Shown: positions 1 through 9,335, numbered from the stretch's first letter. The stretch is DNA of 64,000 nucleotides from Streptomyces sp. NBC_01803 (GCF_035917415.1 NZ_CP109073.1:3370501-3434500); one strand, 5' to 3'. Numbers and translations are program-made. Notes: generated by a model from the sequence alone, not told the origin.

Positions 1-587
1 TGCTGCTTCCGGACGGCGCCAGGACCGCCACCGGATGGCAGGGAGCGCCGAGCCTGATCTTCCTGGTGGGCACGGTCGCGAGCCTCGCCCTCCAGCTCCG
101 CGTCACCACCGCGCTCAAGAGCCGTGGCAGCCGGGGCCGTTGGATCGCCGCCGGACTCGCCTGCATGGGGCTGGCGTTCGTGCCACCGCTGCTGGTGGTG
201 TCCGGCGACGCGCCGGGCGGGCCGGTGCCGCGGCTGCTGCCGGTGCTCGCGGGCGCGGCACTGCTCTACCTCGGTGTGATGGCGGCCCAGCCGTTCGTCA
301 TGGAGCTGATCCCCGCGTTCGGCCGTCAGGCCCTCACCGGCACCCGTTTCGGCCTCTTCTACGTCGTCTCCGGCGTCGTGGCGGCGGCCGGGAACACGGC
401 CGTGGGCTGGGCCATGGACCTCGGCGAACGCGGCGGCCGGCCGTGGCTGCCGTGGCTGTGCTGCGTCGCCGTCGGCCTGCTCTCCGCCGCCGGGGTGGCG
501 CTGTTGAGCCGCCGGAACGCGCTGCCCGAGCCCGCCCCGGCCGAAGCCCGTCCCGCCGCCGTGTCCACCCGGCAGGCCGTGCCATGA
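1..587 (+). CDS. MFS transporter, C-terminal part (5' end outside window)
   Basis: The frame is open from the left edge, so the start lies outside. The visible ~195 residues contain four to five hydrophobic segments separated by short Arg-containing loops and end in a Pro/Ala-rich tail, as expected for the second half of a 12-TM major facilitator. The stop overlaps the start of the methyltransferase (ATGA), so the two are translationally coupled. Its place ahead of a methyltransferase and a nickel/peptide-type ABC importer suggests export of a small molecule whose loaded form is re-imported; that role is inferred from context, not from residues. Confidence 0.75.
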   Translation, partial: LLPDGARTATGWQGAPSLIFLVGTVASLALQLRVTTALKSRGSRGRWIAAGLACMGLAFVPPLLVVSGDAPGGPVPRLLPVLAGAALLYLGVMAAQPFVMELIPAFGRQALTGTRFGLFYVVSGVVAAAGNTAVGWAMDLGERGGRPWLPWLCCVAVGLLSAAGVALLSRRNALPEPAPAEARPAAVSTRQAVP

Positions 588-1405
588 CTGGCGGCGAGAA
601 CCTGCTCACCGACCGGCCCGAGCTGTACGAGGCCCGGTTCCCCGATCCGGAACGGCTCGCCGCCCGCTGGGCGGAGGAGGTGCTGCGGCGCCACGGCGCC
701 GGGCCGCGCGTGCTGGACGCGGGCTGCGGCACCGGGCGGGACGCCGCGCACCTGCACGGCCTCGGCCGTCGGGTCGTCGGCATCGACCTCGCCCCAACGA
801 TGCTCGCGCACGCCCGCGCCCACCACCCGGGTCCCGAGTATCTCCGGGCCGACCTGCGGGACTTCGATCTCGGCCGCCGGACGGTCGACGCCGTGCTCTG
901 CCTGGACAGCGCGCTGTTGTACTGCCACACCAACGCGGAACTGGCCGGGTTTCTCGCGGCCTGCCGCCGACATCTGTCCCCCGGCGGCCTGCTCGTCGTG
1001 GAGATGCGCAACGGCGCGTTCTTCCTGGGGTCTTGCGAGCTGCTCGACGCGCCGACGACACGGTCGCTCACCGACGGCGGCGTCACCCGCACGGCCGTCA
1101 CCACCCTGTGGATCGACCGCGCCGCGCAACTCCTGTGCCGACGCCGGGTGTGGACCGCCGACGACGGCTCGCCGCCCATCGAGCAGCGCTCCGCCTGGCG
1201 GCTGCTCTTCCCGCAGGAGCTGCGCCATCTCCTCACCGGTGCCGGCTTCGACGTGCTGGAGCTGCACGACGGACCCGGTCCGCGTACCGACCCGCCCTGG
1301 CGTCTGGGCGCGCCCGCGCCGGGCGGCACCGCCGACGGCGACCGGCTGCACGTGGTCGCCCGGCTCTCCGCTCACCCCGATTCCCCCGATCCCCCGATTT
1401 CCTGA
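584..1405 (+). CDS. class I SAM-dependent methyltransferase
   Basis: 273 aa. Motif I (VLDAGCGTG, about residues 43-51) and the acidic ribose-binding strand (VVGIDLAP) define a Rossmann-fold SAM methyltransferase of the Methyltransf_25/11 type. The middle (residues ~100-150) has the strand order expected after motif I. Start chosen at the ATG overlapping the MFS stop. The acceptor is unknown. It sits between an exporter and an importer, so it may modify the transported metabolite. Downstream, 1406-1480 is a C/T-rich spacer with a tandem ctccc-type repeat before the binding-protein gene. Confidence 0.85.
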   Translation: MTGGENLLTDRPELYEARFPDPERLAARWAEEVLRRHGAGPRVLDAGCGTGRDAAHLHGLGRRVVGIDLAPTMLAHARAHHPGPEYLRADLRDFDLGRRTVDAVLCLDSALLYCHTNAELAGFLAACRRHLSPGGLLVVEMRNGAFFLGSCELLDAPTTRSLTDGGVTRTAVTTLWIDRAAQLLCRRRVWTADDGSPPIEQRSAWRLLFPQELRHLLTGAGFDVLELHDGPGPRTDPPWRLGAPAPGGTADGDRLHVVARLSAHPDSPDPPIS

Positions 1406-1480
1406 CCTCCCCCAACTCCCTCAAACTCCCTCAAATTCTCCCAACTCCCCCAATTCCCCAGTGAATGAGGAACGATCAGC

Positions 1481-3076
1481 ATGACCGACCACACGAGATC
1501 CCTCCCCGACGGCCCCGGCCGTCGCACCGTCCTGGCCGTCGGCGGCGGCGCGGCCACCGCCCTGGCGCTCACTGCCTGTGGCGGCGGCTCCGGCGCCGGT
1601 TCCGGCGCGGACTCCGGCGGGAACGGCGACGGAGGCGAGCCGCGCCGGGGCGGACGGCTCCGGGCCGCCTTCGCCGGCGGCGGCGCGAGCGAGACGCTGG
1701 ACCCGCACCTGACGAACCTGTTCGCCGACGCCGCCCGCGCCAAGGCCCTGTTCGACAAGCTCGCGGACTTCGGCGCCGACATGTCCGCCCAGCCCCGCCT
1801 CGCCGAGCGCTGGGAGCCCAGCGACGGTCTGGACCGCTGGACCGTCACCCTGCGCGAGGCCCAGTGGCACGACGGCGCGCCGGTCACCGCCGCCGATGTC
1901 CTCCACAGCTACCGCCGGATAGCCGATCCCGACCAGGCGTTCCGCGCCAAGGCGTCGCTGGAGCCCATCGATCTGGACGCCAGCCGGGTGGTGGACGACC
2001 GGACCGTGGAGTTCCGCCTGAAGCGCCCCTACGCCGAATTCCCCAACGTGCTCGCCGCGTTCGGCGCGTACATCGTGCCGGACGGCGCGACGGCGTTCGA
2101 CAGCCCGGTCGGCTCGGGGCCGTTCCGCTTCGTCTCCTTCGAACCCGGCCGCTCCCTGCTGGTGGAGCGCTTCGACGGCTACTGGGACGGCGCCCCGCAC
2201 CTGGACGAACTGGAGTTCGTTATCGCCGACGAGGAGTCCGCGCGGATCAACGCGCTGCTCGGTGGCCAGGTCGAGTACGCCCACGAGCTCAACCCGGCCA
2301 CCGCACGCGCCCACGAGAACGGCGGCCAGGCACACATCGTGCGGCTGCGCAACAGCGCCATGCAGGGGTTCGTGCTGAAGACCGACCGCGCCCCCTTCGA
2401 CGACCCGCGCGTGCGCGAGGCGTTCTTCCTCCTGGCCGACCGCCAGGAGCTGGTCGACGGCGCCCTGTCCGGCGCGGGCGAGATCGGCAACGACCTGTTC
2501 GGCAAGGGCTATCAGTACTACGCCGACGACATCCCGCAGCGCGCCCAGGACCTCGACCGGGCCAGGGAGTTGCTGCGCGAGGCCGGTCACGGTGACGGCC
2601 TCACCGTCACCCTCGACACCTCGCCGGTCGCCACCGGCTTCATCGAGGCCGCCGAGATCTTCAAGGAGCAGGCCGCCCGCGCCGGGGTCACCATCGAGGT
2701 CGCCGTCGGCAGCGAGGACACGTACTGGGCCGACACTCTCGACTCCGGCACCATCGCCTGCACCCGCTCCGGCACCATGCCCATCGAGTCCCACATCTCG
2801 CAGCGCCTGCTCAGCGATTCGCCCACCAACGCCACCCACTGGCGGCACGAGGACTTCGACGAGCTGTACCGGCAGGCCCAGTCCACCCGCGACGAGGCCG
2901 AACGCGCCGCGCTGTACGGGCGGATGCAGCGCCGCTTGCACGCAGAGGGCGGCTTCCTCATCTGGGGCTTCGCCGACTGGATCCTGGCGACGGCCGGGCA
3001 CCTGCGCGGTGTCTCCGAGGACGCGCCCGCCAACACCCTGGACTGGGCGCGCTTCGACCGGGTCTGGCTGGCGTGA
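1481..3076 (+). CDS. ABC transporter substrate-binding lipoprotein (nickel/peptide/opine type)
   Basis: 531 aa, SBP_bac_5 family (DppA/OppA/NikA/CntA). The N-terminus has a twin-Arg (R14-R15) before a hydrophobic stretch and a lipobox LTAC with Cys33, so it is probably a Tat-exported lipoprotein. A Gly/Ser spacer follows, then the family signature around LDPHLTN and the ligand cleft region. Its stop overlaps the permease start (GTGA). With both permeases and the fused ATPase it forms a complete importer. Ligand class cannot be fixed by eye; nickel, peptide or metal-opine chelate are all possible. Confidence 0.88.
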   Translation: MTDHTRSLPDGPGRRTVLAVGGGAATALALTACGGGSGAGSGADSGGNGDGGEPRRGGRLRAAFAGGGASETLDPHLTNLFADAARAKALFDKLADFGADMSAQPRLAERWEPSDGLDRWTVTLREAQWHDGAPVTAADVLHSYRRIADPDQAFRAKASLEPIDLDASRVVDDRTVEFRLKRPYAEFPNVLAAFGAYIVPDGATAFDSPVGSGPFRFVSFEPGRSLLVERFDGYWDGAPHLDELEFVIADEESARINALLGGQVEYAHELNPATARAHENGGQAHIVRLRNSAMQGFVLKTDRAPFDDPRVREAFFLLADRQELVDGALSGAGEIGNDLFGKGYQYYADDIPQRAQDLDRARELLREAGHGDGLTVTLDTSPVATGFIEAAEIFKEQAARAGVTIEVAVGSEDTYWADTLDSGTIACTRSGTMPIESHISQRLLSDSPTNATHWRHEDFDELYRQAQSTRDEAERAALYGRMQRRLHAEGGFLIWGFADWILATAGHLRGVSEDAPANTLDWARFDRVWLA

Positions 3077-4026
3077 CCGACCGCCGCTCCTGGCTGGCGC
3101 GGAGACTGGCGCTCGGCGCCGCGCAGACCGCCGGCGTGGTGGTGCTGGTCTTCCTGCTCACCGAGGCGCTCCCCGGCGACGCGGCCGTCGCGCTCGCCGG
3201 GGACGTCCCCGATCCCGAACGTGTCGCGCGCATCCGGGAGATCATGCGACTGGACGAGCCGGCCGCCGAGCGCTTCGGCGACTGGGCCGCCGGGCTCCTC
3301 CGCGCCGATCTCGGCACCTCGCTCGTGTCGGGGCGGCCGGTCACCGGCTATCTGGCGGACGCCATCGGGCCGACCGTGCTGCTCGCGGGCCTCACCCTGC
3401 TGCTGCTCGTCCCGCTTTCGGTGGGGCTGGGCGTGCTCGCCGCCCGCCACGAGGGCGGCCTGATCGACCGGTTGGTGAGCGCGGTGACCCTCGGGGTGTA
3501 CGCGATCCCGGAGTTCGCCCTCGGGGTGCTGCTCATCGTGGTGTTCGCGCTGCGGCTGGGGTGGCTGCCGCCCACGGCGGTCGGGCACGGCACCGACCTG
3601 CTCGCCGAGCCGGCCGTGCTGGTCCTGCCGGTGCTGGTGCTGCTGGCCCGCCCGGTGTGCTCGATCAGTCGGCTGGTCCGGGCCGGGATGATCGACGCGA
3701 TGGCCGCGCCGTATGTGGCGCAGGCCCGGCGGTACGGCGTCCCCGGCGGCCGGATCCGCTGGTCGCACGCCCTGCCCAACGCTGTCGCCCCGGCCGCGCA
3801 GCAGCTCGCCCGGACCTGCGACTGGCTGCTGTCGGGGGTGATCGTGGTGGAGGCGCTGTTCGTCATCCCCGGCCTCGGCACCGTCCTGATCGACGCGGTG
3901 GCCGCCCGTGACATCCCGGTGGTGCAGGGGCTGGCGGTGGTCTTCGGCGTGGTCACCGTGCTGCTCAACCTGGCGGCGGACATGGTCACGCACCGGTTCG
4001 CGCCCCGCGCGGGGGTGGCGGCGTGA
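3073..4026 (+). CDS. ABC transporter permease, NikB/DppB type
   Basis: 317 aa. An N-terminal TM helix, an extracytoplasmic loop (about residues 35-90) and five further TM helices match the BPD_transp_1 permeases of the DppB/NikB class. The EAA-type cytoplasmic loop lies near ARRYGVPGGRIRWSHALPNA. GTG start overlaps the binding-protein stop and its stop overlaps the next GTG, so translation is coupled throughout. Confidence 0.88.
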   Translation: MTDRRSWLARRLALGAAQTAGVVVLVFLLTEALPGDAAVALAGDVPDPERVARIREIMRLDEPAAERFGDWAAGLLRADLGTSLVSGRPVTGYLADAIGPTVLLAGLTLLLLVPLSVGLGVLAARHEGGLIDRLVSAVTLGVYAIPEFALGVLLIVVFALRLGWLPPTAVGHGTDLLAEPAVLVLPVLVLLARPVCSISRLVRAGMIDAMAAPYVAQARRYGVPGGRIRWSHALPNAVAPAAQQLARTCDWLLSGVIVVEALFVIPGLGTVLIDAVAARDIPVVQGLAVVFGVVTVLLNLAADMVTHRFAPRAGVAA

Positions 4027-4841
4027 GGCGGCTCGGCCGGCCGGCAGGCGGACAGGCGGCGCTGGGGCTGGCGTTGGTGGCCGTGCCGTTGTTCCTCGCC
4101 GTCGCCGGTCCGTGGCTCGCGGGCGAACCGGCGCCGCGCGGCGTCTCGTTCACCACCGGCCAAGGACACTGGCTGGGCACGGACTTCACCGGCCGCGACG
4201 TGTGGCGGCAGGTCCTGCTCGGCGGGCGTTCGGTGGCGCTGACCGCCGTGACGGCCACCGCAGCCGCGTATCTGGTGGCGCTGCCGATCGGGCTGGCCGC
4301 CGCGCTCACGCACCGAACGTGGCTGGAGGAGCTGCTGATCAGGCCGCTGGACGTGGTGCTGGCCGTGCCGTCGCTGCTGCTCCTGCTGATGACCGCGGCG
4401 CTGTTCACGCCGGGGCCGGTGGGCCTGGCGCTGATCGTCGCGCTGATCAACGTGCCCGACACGGTGCGGATCGTGCGGGCCGCGGCGGCGGAGGCGGCGG
4501 CCCGGCCGGCCGTGGAGGCGATGCGGATGCAGGGCGAGAGCTGGTGGCGGATGGCGGTCGGCTACGTCGGCCGTTCGACGCTGCGGACGCTGGCCGCCGA
4601 CGCGGGGGTGCGGCTCACCGGGACGCTGTACCTGGTCGCCACCGCCGCGTTCCTGGGCGTCGGCGTGGCGCCGGACGCCGCCGACTGGGCCGTGATGGTG
4701 GACCACAACCGGACCGGGCTGTTCGTCCAGCCCTGGGCCGTGGTGGTCCCGGCGATGCTCATCGTCGCGCTGACCACCGGCACCAATCTGCTGTTCGACG
4801 CCGGGCTGGCAAGGCCCGCGAGGGGAGGGAAACGACCGTGA
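4023..4841 (+). CDS. ABC transporter permease, NikC/DppC type
   Basis: 272 aa, slightly short for the family. It shows the DppC/NikC features: an N-terminal TM helix, the periplasmic segment HWLGTDFTGRDVWRQVLLGG typical of this subunit, and five further TM helices. An EAA-like loop (AVEAMRMQGESWWRMAVGYV) contacts the ATPase. GTG start overlaps the preceding stop; its own TGA overlaps the GTG of the ATPase gene. Confidence 0.88.
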   Translation: MRRLGRPAGGQAALGLALVAVPLFLAVAGPWLAGEPAPRGVSFTTGQGHWLGTDFTGRDVWRQVLLGGRSVALTAVTATAAAYLVALPIGLAAALTHRTWLEELLIRPLDVVLAVPSLLLLLMTAALFTPGPVGLALIVALINVPDTVRIVRAAAAEAAARPAVEAMRMQGESWWRMAVGYVGRSTLRTLAADAGVRLTGTLYLVATAAFLGVGVAPDAADWAVMVDHNRTGLFVQPWAVVVPAMLIVALTTGTNLLFDAGLARPARGGKRP

Positions 4842-6547
4842 CCGTGGCGCGCGTTGAGAATCTGCGGGTCGAGATCGGTGGCCGGGCCGTCGTCGACGGC
4901 GTCTCGTTCACCGCGCGGCCGGGCCGCTGCACCGCGCTGGTGGGGCCGTCCGGCAGCGGCAAGAGCACCACCGGGCTGGCGCTGCTGGGCGAATACCCGG
5001 CCGGGGCGCGGGTGTCCGGCACGGTCACCGTGACCGGCCGGGCCGGGTATGTCCCGCAGCAGCCCGCCGCCGCGCTCAACCCGGCGCGCCGGGCGGGGGC
5101 GTTGCTCGGCGACATCGCCCGGCAGGCGGGTGGCGGCCGTGCCGAGCGCGCCGACCGGGTGGCGGCGGCGCTGCGGGCCGCCCAGCTTCCCGAGCCGGAG
5201 CGGGTGGTGCGCCGCTACCCGCACCAGCTCTCGGGCGGCCAGCAGCAGCGCGCCGTCCTGGCGCAGGCGCTGCTGTCGGGCGCGCCGGTGGTGGTCGCGG
5301 ACGAACCGACCACGGGACAGGACCCGTTGACCCGGCAGCGGGTGGTGGCGGAGCTGCGCGCCGTGCTGACGCGGGGCGTCGCGGTGGTGCTGCTCAGCCA
5401 CGATCTGGACGTGGTGCGGGAGCTGGCCGACGAACTGGTGGTCCTCAACGCGGGTCGGGTCGTGGAGTCGGGGCCCGCCGCCCGGATCTTCGCGGCGCCC
5501 CGCCATCCGTGGACCGCGCGGCTGCTGGCCGCCGCGCTGCCCGGCCCCGATCCCGATTCCAGCCCCGAGGCCGAACGCGGCCCCGATTCCGGCCCCGGCC
5601 CCGGCCCCGAGGCCGAACGCGACCCCGATCCCGATCCCGGCCCCGGCCCCGATCCCGGCCCCGGCCCTGATTCCGGCCCCGATTCCGGCCCCGAGGCCGA
5701 ACGCGACCCCGATCCCGATCCCGGCCCCGGCCCCGGCCCCGGCCCCGGCCCCGATCCGGAGCGCGGGCCTCAGCCGCGGCGGTCAAGGGAACGTGGGGCC
5801 GTCCTGCGCGTCGAGGGGCTCACCGCGTGGCACGGCCCGCGCCGGGGCGGCGCCACCGTGCTGCGCGACGCCTCGCTGACGCTGGGCGCGGGGGAGTGTC
5901 TCGCGGTCGTCGGCCGCTCCGGCTCGGGCAAGACGACCCTGGCCCGTTGTCTCGCCGGGCTGCACCGCCGCTGGTCGGGCCGGGCGGTCCTGGACGGGAC
6001 CGCGCTGCCGCGCAGTGTGCGCGGTCGCGACCGGGGGCAACTGGCCGCCGTGCAGTATGTGTTCCAGGACGCGCGGGCGTCGTTCGACGAATTCCGGCCG
6101 GTGCTGGACCAGATCGCGCGCACCGCCGTGCGGCTCCGCGGCGCCGCTCCCGGGGTGGCGCGCGACGAGGCGGTCGTGACGCTCGCCGCCGTGGGCGTCG
6201 ACGCCGGTACGGCGGCCCGCCCGCCCGGCGGCCTCTCCGGTGGTGAACTGCAACGTGCCGCGCTGGCCCGTGCGTTGCTCGCCCGGCCGAAGGTGCTGCT
6301 GTGCGACGAGATCACCTCGGGGCTCGATCCGGTCACCCGGCAGGGCGTCCGCACGCTGCTCGCGGGCCTGAAGGAGCGGACGTCGCTGGTGCTCATCACC
6401 CATGACGTGGCGGTGGCCGCGAGCCTGGCCGACCACATCGCCGTGCTGGACGAGGGCCGGGTCGTGGAACAGGCGCGGGCGGCGACCCTGTTGACGGCTC
6501 CCGGTCACCCGTTCACACGTCGGCTCCTGGATGCCCTGCCCTCATAG
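4838..6547 (+). CDS. fused tandem ABC ATPase (NikD-NikE/DppD-DppF type)
   Basis: 569 aa holding two complete nucleotide-binding domains that most relatives encode as two genes. Domain 1 (about 1-235): Walker A GPSGSGKST near 37, signature LSGGQQQR near 131, Walker B VVVADEPT near 150. Domain 2 (about 325-569): Walker A GRSGSGKTT near 359, signature LSGGELQR near 466, Walker B VLLCDEIT near 486. Between them lies a ~75-residue linker made almost only of Asp-Pro and Gly-Pro with interspersed Glu-Ala-Glu. Last gene of the operon. The fusion fixes a 1:1 ratio of the two ATPases. Confidence 0.9.
   Translation: MTVARVENLRVEIGGRAVVDGVSFTARPGRCTALVGPSGSGKSTTGLALLGEYPAGARVSGTVTVTGRAGYVPQQPAAALNPARRAGALLGDIARQAGGGRAERADRVAAALRAAQLPEPERVVRRYPHQLSGGQQQRAVLAQALLSGAPVVVADEPTTGQDPLTRQRVVAELRAVLTRGVAVVLLSHDLDVVRELADELVVLNAGRVVESGPAARIFAAPRHPWTARLLAAALPGPDPDSSPEAERGPDSGPGPGPEAERDPDPDPGPGPDPGPGPDSGPDSGPEAERDPDPDPGPGPGPGPGPDPERGPQPRRSRERGAVLRVEGLTAWHGPRRGGATVLRDASLTLGAGECLAVVGRSGSGKTTLARCLAGLHRRWSGRAVLDGTALPRSVRGRDRGQLAAVQYVFQDARASFDEFRPVLDQIARTAVRLRGAAPGVARDEAVVTLAAVGVDAGTAARPPGGLSGGELQRAALARALLARPKVLLCDEITSGLDPVTRQGVRTLLAGLKERTSLVLITHDVAVAASLADHIAVLDEGRVVEQARAATLLTAPGHPFTRRLLDALPS
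5543..5765 (+). repeat. low-complexity GC repeat encoding Pro-Gly/Pro-Asp linker
   Basis: Irregular tandem arrangement of ccccgatcccgg/ccccggcccc units inside the fused ATPase gene. It encodes the interdomain linker and, being slippage-prone, its length probably differs between strains. Confidence 0.85.
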
Positions 6548-6663
6548 TTCGAGTTTCCATTCGATCCGTGTACGGTCGTGGGCGCGGCGGGCCACGAGCG
6601 GGTGTGCCGCGAGGTGCCCCGGGAACGCCAGACGGCGCGCCGCCGCCCGTTCCGGCGCGTCCG

Positions 6664-7000
6664 ATGACTGAGGACCTGCCCGAGCACCTCCTCATGAAGC
6701 CACGCATCGACGGGGAGTTGAGGACGTTCGTGGACGAGGAGGTGGCGCTGCTCCTCGACATCGACGCCGCACTGGCGCCCCTCGCCGACGGATTGCGCAA
6801 GGTCACCGCGGAGGGCGAACGTCTGCGGGGCGCCTTCTGGCACTGGGGCTGGCGGGCCGCCGGCCAGCCGGACAGCGGCGAGATGGTCATGGTGGCCGCC
6901 GCCGTGGAGCTGGTCCACGCCGCCGCCCTGGTCCACGACGACATCATCGACGACAGTCCCGTCCGACACGGGCGCACCACCGCCCACATCGCGCTCCAGG
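6664..7000 (+). pseudogene. polyprenyl synthetase, N-terminal fragment
   Basis: From the ATG at 6664 the frame encodes about 112 residues matching the start of a trans-isoprenyl diphosphate synthase, ending just after the first aspartate-rich motif (VHDDIIDDSPVRHG). It then runs into unrelated Pro/Ser-rich residues with no second DDxxD and without the remaining ~200 residues. I read it as a 5' fragment left by a deletion whose right end is near 7000, close to the DoxX gene on the other strand. It cannot be a functional synthase. Confidence 0.75.
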
Positions 7001-7113
7001 CGCCGTCACCTCCACCACCGCCCGCACCGACCGCTGGATCGCCCCGCCGCTGTCCGCCGAAGTCCCCCCGCGGGGCGACTGACGGGCGGGCGCCGCCGGA
7101 CGGCCGGCGCCGG

Positions 7114-7470
7114 TCACCACGCTCCGTGGTGGGCCAGGCCGACCGCCAGCGCGCCCGAGGCCAGCGAGAGAAAGATGGACAGGTTGCCGAACTCGTAGTG
7201 ATGGGCCCGAAGATGGACCACGAGCGCGCCGAGGAAGAACAGCACGAGGCCGGCCGCGGCGGCCGTTCCGATCAGCGGCACGGCGAAGCCGGCCAGCAGG
7301 CCGAGCGCGCCCGCCGCCTTGAGGGCGCCCAGCGGGATCATCCACGACGGGGGCACATGTCCCTTCTCCATCACGACGAGGACCCGCTCGTGGCGGACGA
7401 AGTCCATGGAGGCCGAGAAGGCGTTGGCGATCACGGCCAGCACGGTGACGGCGACGTATGCGGCGAACAT
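7114..7470 (-). CDS. DoxX-family membrane protein
   Basis: 118 aa with four predicted TM helices: an N-terminal helix from the start, then helices around residues 48-65, 70-90 and 98-115. The cytoplasmic KGHVPPSWMIPLGALKAAGA loop is typical of DoxX-like proteins. ATG start preceded by a GGAG. It lies 25 nt downstream of the ECF41 sigma gene. DoxX-type and oxidoreductase genes are the usual partners of this sigma group, so it is the likely cognate regulon gene. Confidence 0.85.
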   Translation of the reverse strand: MFAAYVAVTVLAVIANAFSASMDFVRHERVLVVMEKGHVPPSWMIPLGALKAAGALGLLAGFAVPLIGTAAAAGLVLFFLGALVVHLRAHHYEFGNLSIFLSLASGALAVGLAHHGAW

Positions 7471-7495
7471 GGGGAGGCTCCGTTGGCTTGTCGGT

Positions 7496-8422
7496 TCAGT
7501 GGAGGTGGGAGAGCTTGTCGGGGTTGGACAGCAGGTAGATGCCGCTGATCTGTTCGCCGCTGGGGCTCAGATCGAGGGTCAGCGCGGCGAAGAGGGTGTC
7601 GCCGCGGAAGAACACCGCCGACGGGGCGCCGTTGATCCGCCGGTAGCGGATGTCCAGGCCATCGGGGAAACGGCCGACGCCGGCGGCCAGGGCGCGGGCG
7701 ACCTTGTCACGACCGTGCACCGGATGCCGGCCGGCGGCCGGGGCCTTGCCTCCGCCGTCGGCGACCAAGGTCACGTCCGGCGCCAGCAGTTCGATCAGCG
7801 CCCGCAGATCACCGCCGGCGGCGGCGGCCACGAAGCGTTCGGTCACCTGCCGCCTGAGCCGTGGCCCGGCCTCGTGGCGAGGCCGCCGGGCCTGGACGTG
7901 TTCGCGGGCACGGTGGGCGAGTTGGCGTATCGCGGCGGGGCTGCGGCCAAGGATCTCCGCCGTCTCGGGGTGGGCGTAGCCGAACACCTCGTGCAGCACG
8001 AAGACCGCGCGCTCCAGCGGGGTGAGCGACTCCAGCACGACCAGCAGCGCCATCGACACCGACTCGGCGCGCAACACCGCGTCGGCGGCGTCACCGGCCG
8101 CCGCGTCCGCCGGGCCGCCGCCCGCGGCGGCGACGAACGGCTCGGGCAGCCAGGGCCCGATATACGTCTCCCGGCGGCGGCTGATGCTCTCCTGCCGCGC
8201 CAGCGCGCGGTTCACCGCGATCCGCACCAGGTACGCGCGCGGGTTGGCGATCTTCTCGCCCCCGGGCGACCGGACGCGGTCGGCCCATGCCACCCAGGTC
8301 TCCTGCAGCACGTCCTCGGTGTCGCAGACGCTGCCGAGGATGTTGTAGACGACGGAGAACAGCAGCCCGCGATGGACGGCGAACACCTCCGTCGCCGTCG
8401 CGTCCGATGTGGACTCGGACAC
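7496..8422 (-). CDS. ECF41-group RNA polymerase sigma factor (SigJ-like)
   Basis: 308 aa from the GTG at 8422, chosen because GGAAGGGGG lies just upstream and the longer ORF has no support. Sigma-70 region 2 (AVHRGLLFSVVYNILGSVCD) and region 4 (LTPLERAVFVLHEVFGY) are followed by a SnoaL-like C-terminal domain of ~110 aa. That domain carries the two ECF41 signature motifs, DGGGK and the terminal NPDKL. In this family the C-terminal domain acts as a fused regulator in place of an anti-sigma factor. The gene is co-directional with and upstream of doxX. Confidence 0.9.
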   Translation of the reverse strand: MSESTSDATATEVFAVHRGLLFSVVYNILGSVCDTEDVLQETWVAWADRVRSPGGEKIANPRAYLVRIAVNRALARQESISRRRETYIGPWLPEPFVAAAGGGPADAAAGDAADAVLRAESVSMALLVVLESLTPLERAVFVLHEVFGYAHPETAEILGRSPAAIRQLAHRAREHVQARRPRHEAGPRLRRQVTERFVAAAAGGDLRALIELLAPDVTLVADGGGKAPAAGRHPVHGRDKVARALAAGVGRFPDGLDIRYRRINGAPSAVFFRGDTLFAALTLDLSPSGEQISGIYLLSNPDKLSHLH

Positions 8423-8486
8423 CGTGGGCCCCCTTCCGTCGCGCCGGGCTTCCGATCGCACCTTGAGAGCGGCTGGGCCTCCCCGG

Positions 8487-8513
8487 GTGTGACGACGCGA
8501 TCTCAAGTGTGAC
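8487..8513 (-). promoter_or_regulatory. paired GTCACAC boxes, candidate ECF41 promoter elements
   Basis: On the minus strand GTCACAC occurs twice (8493-8487 and 8513-8507), 20 bp apart, upstream of the sigma gene. ECF41 promoters have a TGTCACA-like -35 and a CGTC -10. GTCACAC followed by CGTC downstream fits an autoregulated promoter, but spacing was judged by eye. Confidence 0.4.
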
Positions 8514-8522
8514 CCGGATCAC

Positions 8523-9335
8523 GAAACGGGGGCGGTCAGCGCTCGCGCGCGGAGATCCGTTGCCCGCCCGACAACGCCGGCCGCGAGGGTGACCGCGTGC
8601 TGACCGAGCCGCACCCGTACTTCCGTGATGGCGGGGCCCGACCCCCGTGCCGCGGTCGATGCTGCCCGGAGAGCCGGCGGCTGGGCCCGGGGCCGGTCCG
8701 GTGCGGCGTACCGCCCGGGACGGGGCGGTCGACGCCCTCGACTTCGGCGGAGCCGTGCGCCTCGCCGCTCCCCGCTGAACGCGCGTCCGGACCAGCCGAC
8801 GGCCAGCCTCGAAAGCAATGGCTGGGGGTCCGCCGCATGCCACCGCAGACCTACGTCGACGCCGTGATCACCCTGGAGAGCGAGCGGCATGCCGGCGGCC
8901 GACGAGGCCGAACTCGCCTGCCGGGTCACGGTCGCGGGACAGGCGGTCCAGCGTCTTGGGACGCCCGGTCACCCCTTGTGCCTCGGCCTCGGGCTCAACG
9001 ACGTGCGAGGGGTCATCTACCCGCGGGCTTGTTCGCGAACGGCCACCGGCTGCCCGCCGGCGCGTCGTTCCGCTCCGGCAGGAGGCCGTGTCCATCAAGG
9101 CGGGTGAAGGCGTAGGGCGTGTGGATCAATGTGGCCGGGCCTCTGCCGACCAGATCACCGGCCGAGTCGGGCCGTGGCTCTCCGTCGAACAAGGCGAGCA
9201 GGTCGACGCGACGCGCCTTCCAGGCCCCCGCTCGGCTGTCCGGTCGGGGCCGGGGTTGTCCTGACCTGCGGCCCAGTAGCCCATGGGGGACCGTGCGGTG
9301 GCCTGTCGACGGAGGTGACGCGATCCGCAGCGGAC
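8523..9335. other. ~0.8 kb without a recognisable intact gene
   Basis: Only short overlapping frames are present in all six readings. One minus-strand stretch around 9020-9260 has coding-like composition (ARRVDLLALFDGEPRP) but no family I recognise and no proper start. I read this as decayed DNA between the ECF41 and helR modules. Confidence 0.5.

Noticed and set aside
1421..3001. Long minus-strand ORF of 526 codons opposite the substrate-binding protein
   Set aside because: Antisense shadow of a GC-rich gene; composition is that of reversed codons and it matches no family. The same applies to most other ORFs over 100 codons opposite real genes (e.g. 34051-37458, 49411-51441, 58201-59622).
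5543..5765. Possible CRISPR-like array
   Set aside because: Repeats are contiguous, of irregular unit length, in-frame and coding (Pro-Gly/Pro-Asp); no spacers. The arrays at 9336, 36716 and 37966 are rejected as CRISPR for the same reason. No CRISPR or cas genes seen.
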